From assembly GCF_005281475.1 (NCBI RefSeq), contig NZ_CP040106.1, forward strand, positions 5,260,001 to 5,324,000: DNA of 64,000 nt, read 5' to 3'. Both the position numbers and the translations under genes were made by a program. How positions within the stretch are numbered: position 1 is the first letter of the stretch; each line of letters begins with the position of its first letter. Source of the DNA: Echinicola rosea (GTDB lineage Bacteria; Bacteroidota; Bacteroidia; Cytophagales; Cyclobacteriaceae). Under the pieces are notes generated by a model. It was not told the DNA's origin. It searched no databases and saw only the letters and a list, made by a program, of their open reading frames with translations. Positions 62,396-64,000 of the stretch are shown one piece after another.

Positions 62396-64000
62396 CTACT
62401 CCTTCCTAACCAAGTAAATTTTCTTTATTTCAAGGTGATTTGATGCCCCGTCACCTTCTTTTACATGAAAGGTTAGCGTGCTGGTCTGGGCAGTAAAGTA
62501 TACCTCCCCCAGTTTCCGGTCCTTGACCAGCTTTTCCTCCGGTTTTTTGCTACTGATCCAATCACTTACCCTTTGTTGACGTTGCCACACTTCGAAGTCA
62601 GCTCCATCAGGTTTTTCAAAATACGAAAGGTATACTTCATACATTCCCTCTGGAATGCCGTCCAATTCAAACCGGGCCTGCCCGTCAGGACTGCAGGTCA
62701 TTTGTACCCCTCTCTTCCGTTCTATTGCCAGGCTTCCATTCACCTGAACGTCCACCAGCTCTGGATAAAAGGTATGCTCTTTTGGCAAAACAGTAGAAAG
62801 CAGCTCTCCCTCTGGGACCATACCAGCCCTGCCCAGTGGTGAATCCGAGTAATAATAGGCCACACTGGTATAGTCCACCGGATAGCTGTTCCCTTCCGGG
62901 CCATGTTCTATTCCCATATAAAGCTCCTCCTCGAAAGGGATCTTATCGCTTAGATAAAACCTGTACCCGCCGGTTCGGGCCATCCGGACAGAATAATCCA
63001 GCGAACCGTGGATGGGCAAGCTTATGCCTTTGTCCCACCTATCGGGTATGGCATACCACCCACCGTTAAAATAATCCTCAGAGCCCGTGCCGTGTATGGT
63101 CATTTTCCCGTCTACCCGTGTGGAGTCATCCCCTTCGAAAAAAAGGGTCATTTCAGCCTTAAGGCCTTGGGTCAAGAATGTTGTGCCCACATAATGGCCA
63201 GCTCCTTTAAGATTTGCAAAAGTATAATACTCCCCGTTTTCGGGTTCTATTTCCCGCCTCCAAGAGGCGTAAAACTTCCCTTCCATGACTTTGTCCCTTG
63301 CCTCGGGCACCCAATGCACCACCGCTGTAAACTGCTTTTCGACTTGACCGGTCCCTGCTCTCTTATGATATTTGACAGCAATATTGGCCTTTTCATCATA
63401 GGGAAAGGGCAAATAGCAATAGTGGAAGCCATCATAACTTCCCATCAGCATCCCTCTCATGGAGGGGGTGCCATAGGCATAACCAAAAAAATCGGCCACA
63501 GGCACATCGATGGCCTTGGTGGATTCCCCGTCCCATGTGGCCTGAAGCACCAAGTCTTTCTCCAAGCCCGTAAAAGCAGCATCGGATTTCAGTTCCAATC
63601 CCACAATCCTTCCCGGAACGCTTTTGTCAAAAATCTCTCCAGACTCCCCGGGCGTTAGACGAATGGTTTTCTCTGTCGTTTGGTAGTCCAAATCCTTTGC
63701 ATTTGGAAACGCTGCCAATTGTGGCTTCTTGATGTCCCATATCGCATTCACCTCCTCAATGGCTCCGCTCAATTTCCGGGCGCCTGCCTCCGTGTAAGTA
63801 GATACGGACTGCCCCGGTAACATCCGGTACTGGATCTGATGAAACATGATCTTTTCACCGGTGAAGACAATTTTACAGGATTTGGCAAAAGGGATGGGAA
63901 AATAGGTGTAGAATCCCCCAATTTCATTGCCGCTCATTGGCCTTAAAAAGGGATATACCTGGCCTGAAAACAGGTCCTCAAACCTGATTACCAATCCCGG
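62396..64000 (-). CDS. GH172 (DUF2961) glycoside hydrolase, 5' part outside the window
   Basis: At least 532 residues; the gene runs off the right edge. DUF2961/GH172 motifs: MSGNEIGGFYTYFPIPFAKSC near the start of the visible part, FFGYAYGTPSMRGMLMGSYDGF and HGTGSEDYFNGGWYAIPD. GH172 enzymes act on furanosides (arabinofuranosides, fructofuranosides). A C-terminal beta-sandwich (ARFELDGIPEGMYEVYLSYF) may bind carbohydrate. The TTG near 63994 is not taken as the start, because the sequence upstream is not seen. Confidence 0.85.
   Translation of the reverse strand, partial: PGLVIRFEDLFSGQVYPFLRPMSGNEIGGFYTYFPIPFAKSCKIVFTGEKIMFHQIQYRMLPGQSVSTYTEAGARKLSGAIEEVNAIWDIKKPQLAAFPNAKDLDYQTTEKTIRLTPGESGEIFDKSVPGRIVGLELKSDAAFTGLEKDLVLQATWDGESTKAIDVPVADFFGYAYGTPSMRGMLMGSYDGFHYCYLPFPYDEKANIAVKYHKRAGTGQVEKQFTAVVHWVPEARDKVMEGKFYASWRREIEPENGEYYTFANLKGAGHYVGTTFLTQGLKAEMTLFFEGDDSTRVDGKMTIHGTGSEDYFNGGWYAIPDRWDKGISLPIHGSLDYSVRMARTGGYRFYLSDKIPFEEELYMGIEHGPEGNSYPVDYTSVAYYYSDSPLGRAGMVPEGELLSTVLPKEHTFYPELVDVQVNGSLAIERKRGVQMTCSPDGQARFELDGIPEGMYEVYLSYFEKPDGADFEVWQRQQRVSDWISSKKPEEKLVKDRKLGEVYFTAQTSTLTFHVKEGDGASNHLEIKKIYLVRKE

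Noticed and set aside
1..64000. CRISPR arrays
   Set aside because: No regularly spaced direct repeats with unique spacers were seen; the repeats found are single palindromes or short motif pairs.

Overview
The window looks like chromosomal DNA of a Bacteroidota bacterium, most likely a Cytophagia/Cyclobacteriaceae type. The evidence is a SusC/SusD pair, a GH116 enzyme and a GH172-like enzyme, Bacteroidota-style RND pumps with a fused outer-membrane channel, weak Shine-Dalgarno sites and moderate-to-low GC. No rRNA, intact tRNA or CRISPR array was seen. The taxonomic call is inference from gene content.

Region 1 (about 1-52.2 kb) is an accessory metal-homeostasis island, transcribed almost entirely on the minus strand. 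Reading from the left: a broken radC fragment and a broken cation-exchanger gene; two Fur-led modules (Fur, P1B-4 ATPase, CDF, cytochrome c-FTR1 permease; then Fur, P1B-2 ATPase, YceI-like and AlbA-like proteins); a Czc-type RND efflux system whose pump is fused to its TolC-like channel; a DtxR-family regulator divergent from a diheme oxidoreductase-Rieske-porin operon; a copper block (CopZ-like, P1B-1 ATPase, HMA-AraC regulator, P1B-3 ATPase, permease, multicopper oxidase fused to a CopB-like barrel); an IS110/IS1111-type element that has split a lipoprotein gene; a CusABC-type pump with DUF3347 and DUF2231 proteins; an envelope heavy-metal-associated-domain operon with an MFS exporter; and an ArsR-MerTP-methyltransferase-GDCC-flavoprotein operon followed by a CsoR-like regulator, a thioredoxin-like protein and a Cys-rich Csp-type copper store. 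All four main P1B ATPase subclasses (P1B-1 to P1B-4) occur within 25 kb.

Region 2 (about 51.5-52.3 kb) is a scar: a truncated IS4-type transposase, a frameshifted winged-helix fragment, a degenerate tmRNA/tRNA 3'-end-like sequence and a hairpin terminator. I read it as the probable right edge of the island.

Region 3 (52.8-64 kb) is a carbohydrate-utilisation locus: a Cys-rich protein with a C-terminal SlyD/FKBP-like domain, a Tat-exported GH116 enzyme, a small lipoprotein, SusD, SusC and a GH172 (DUF2961) enzyme running off the right edge. Two copies of a TTAATCGATTAA palindrome upstream of susC suggest LacI-family control.

The main points for follow-up are the diheme-Rieske-porin operon with its overlapping palindromes and missing regulator start codon, the split lipoprotein with a candidate guide RNA in the inserted element, the mer-like operon without a true MerA, the internal signal peptide in the CzcA-TolC fusion, and the shared GGGGTGGT motifs upstream of genes near the CsoR-like regulator.
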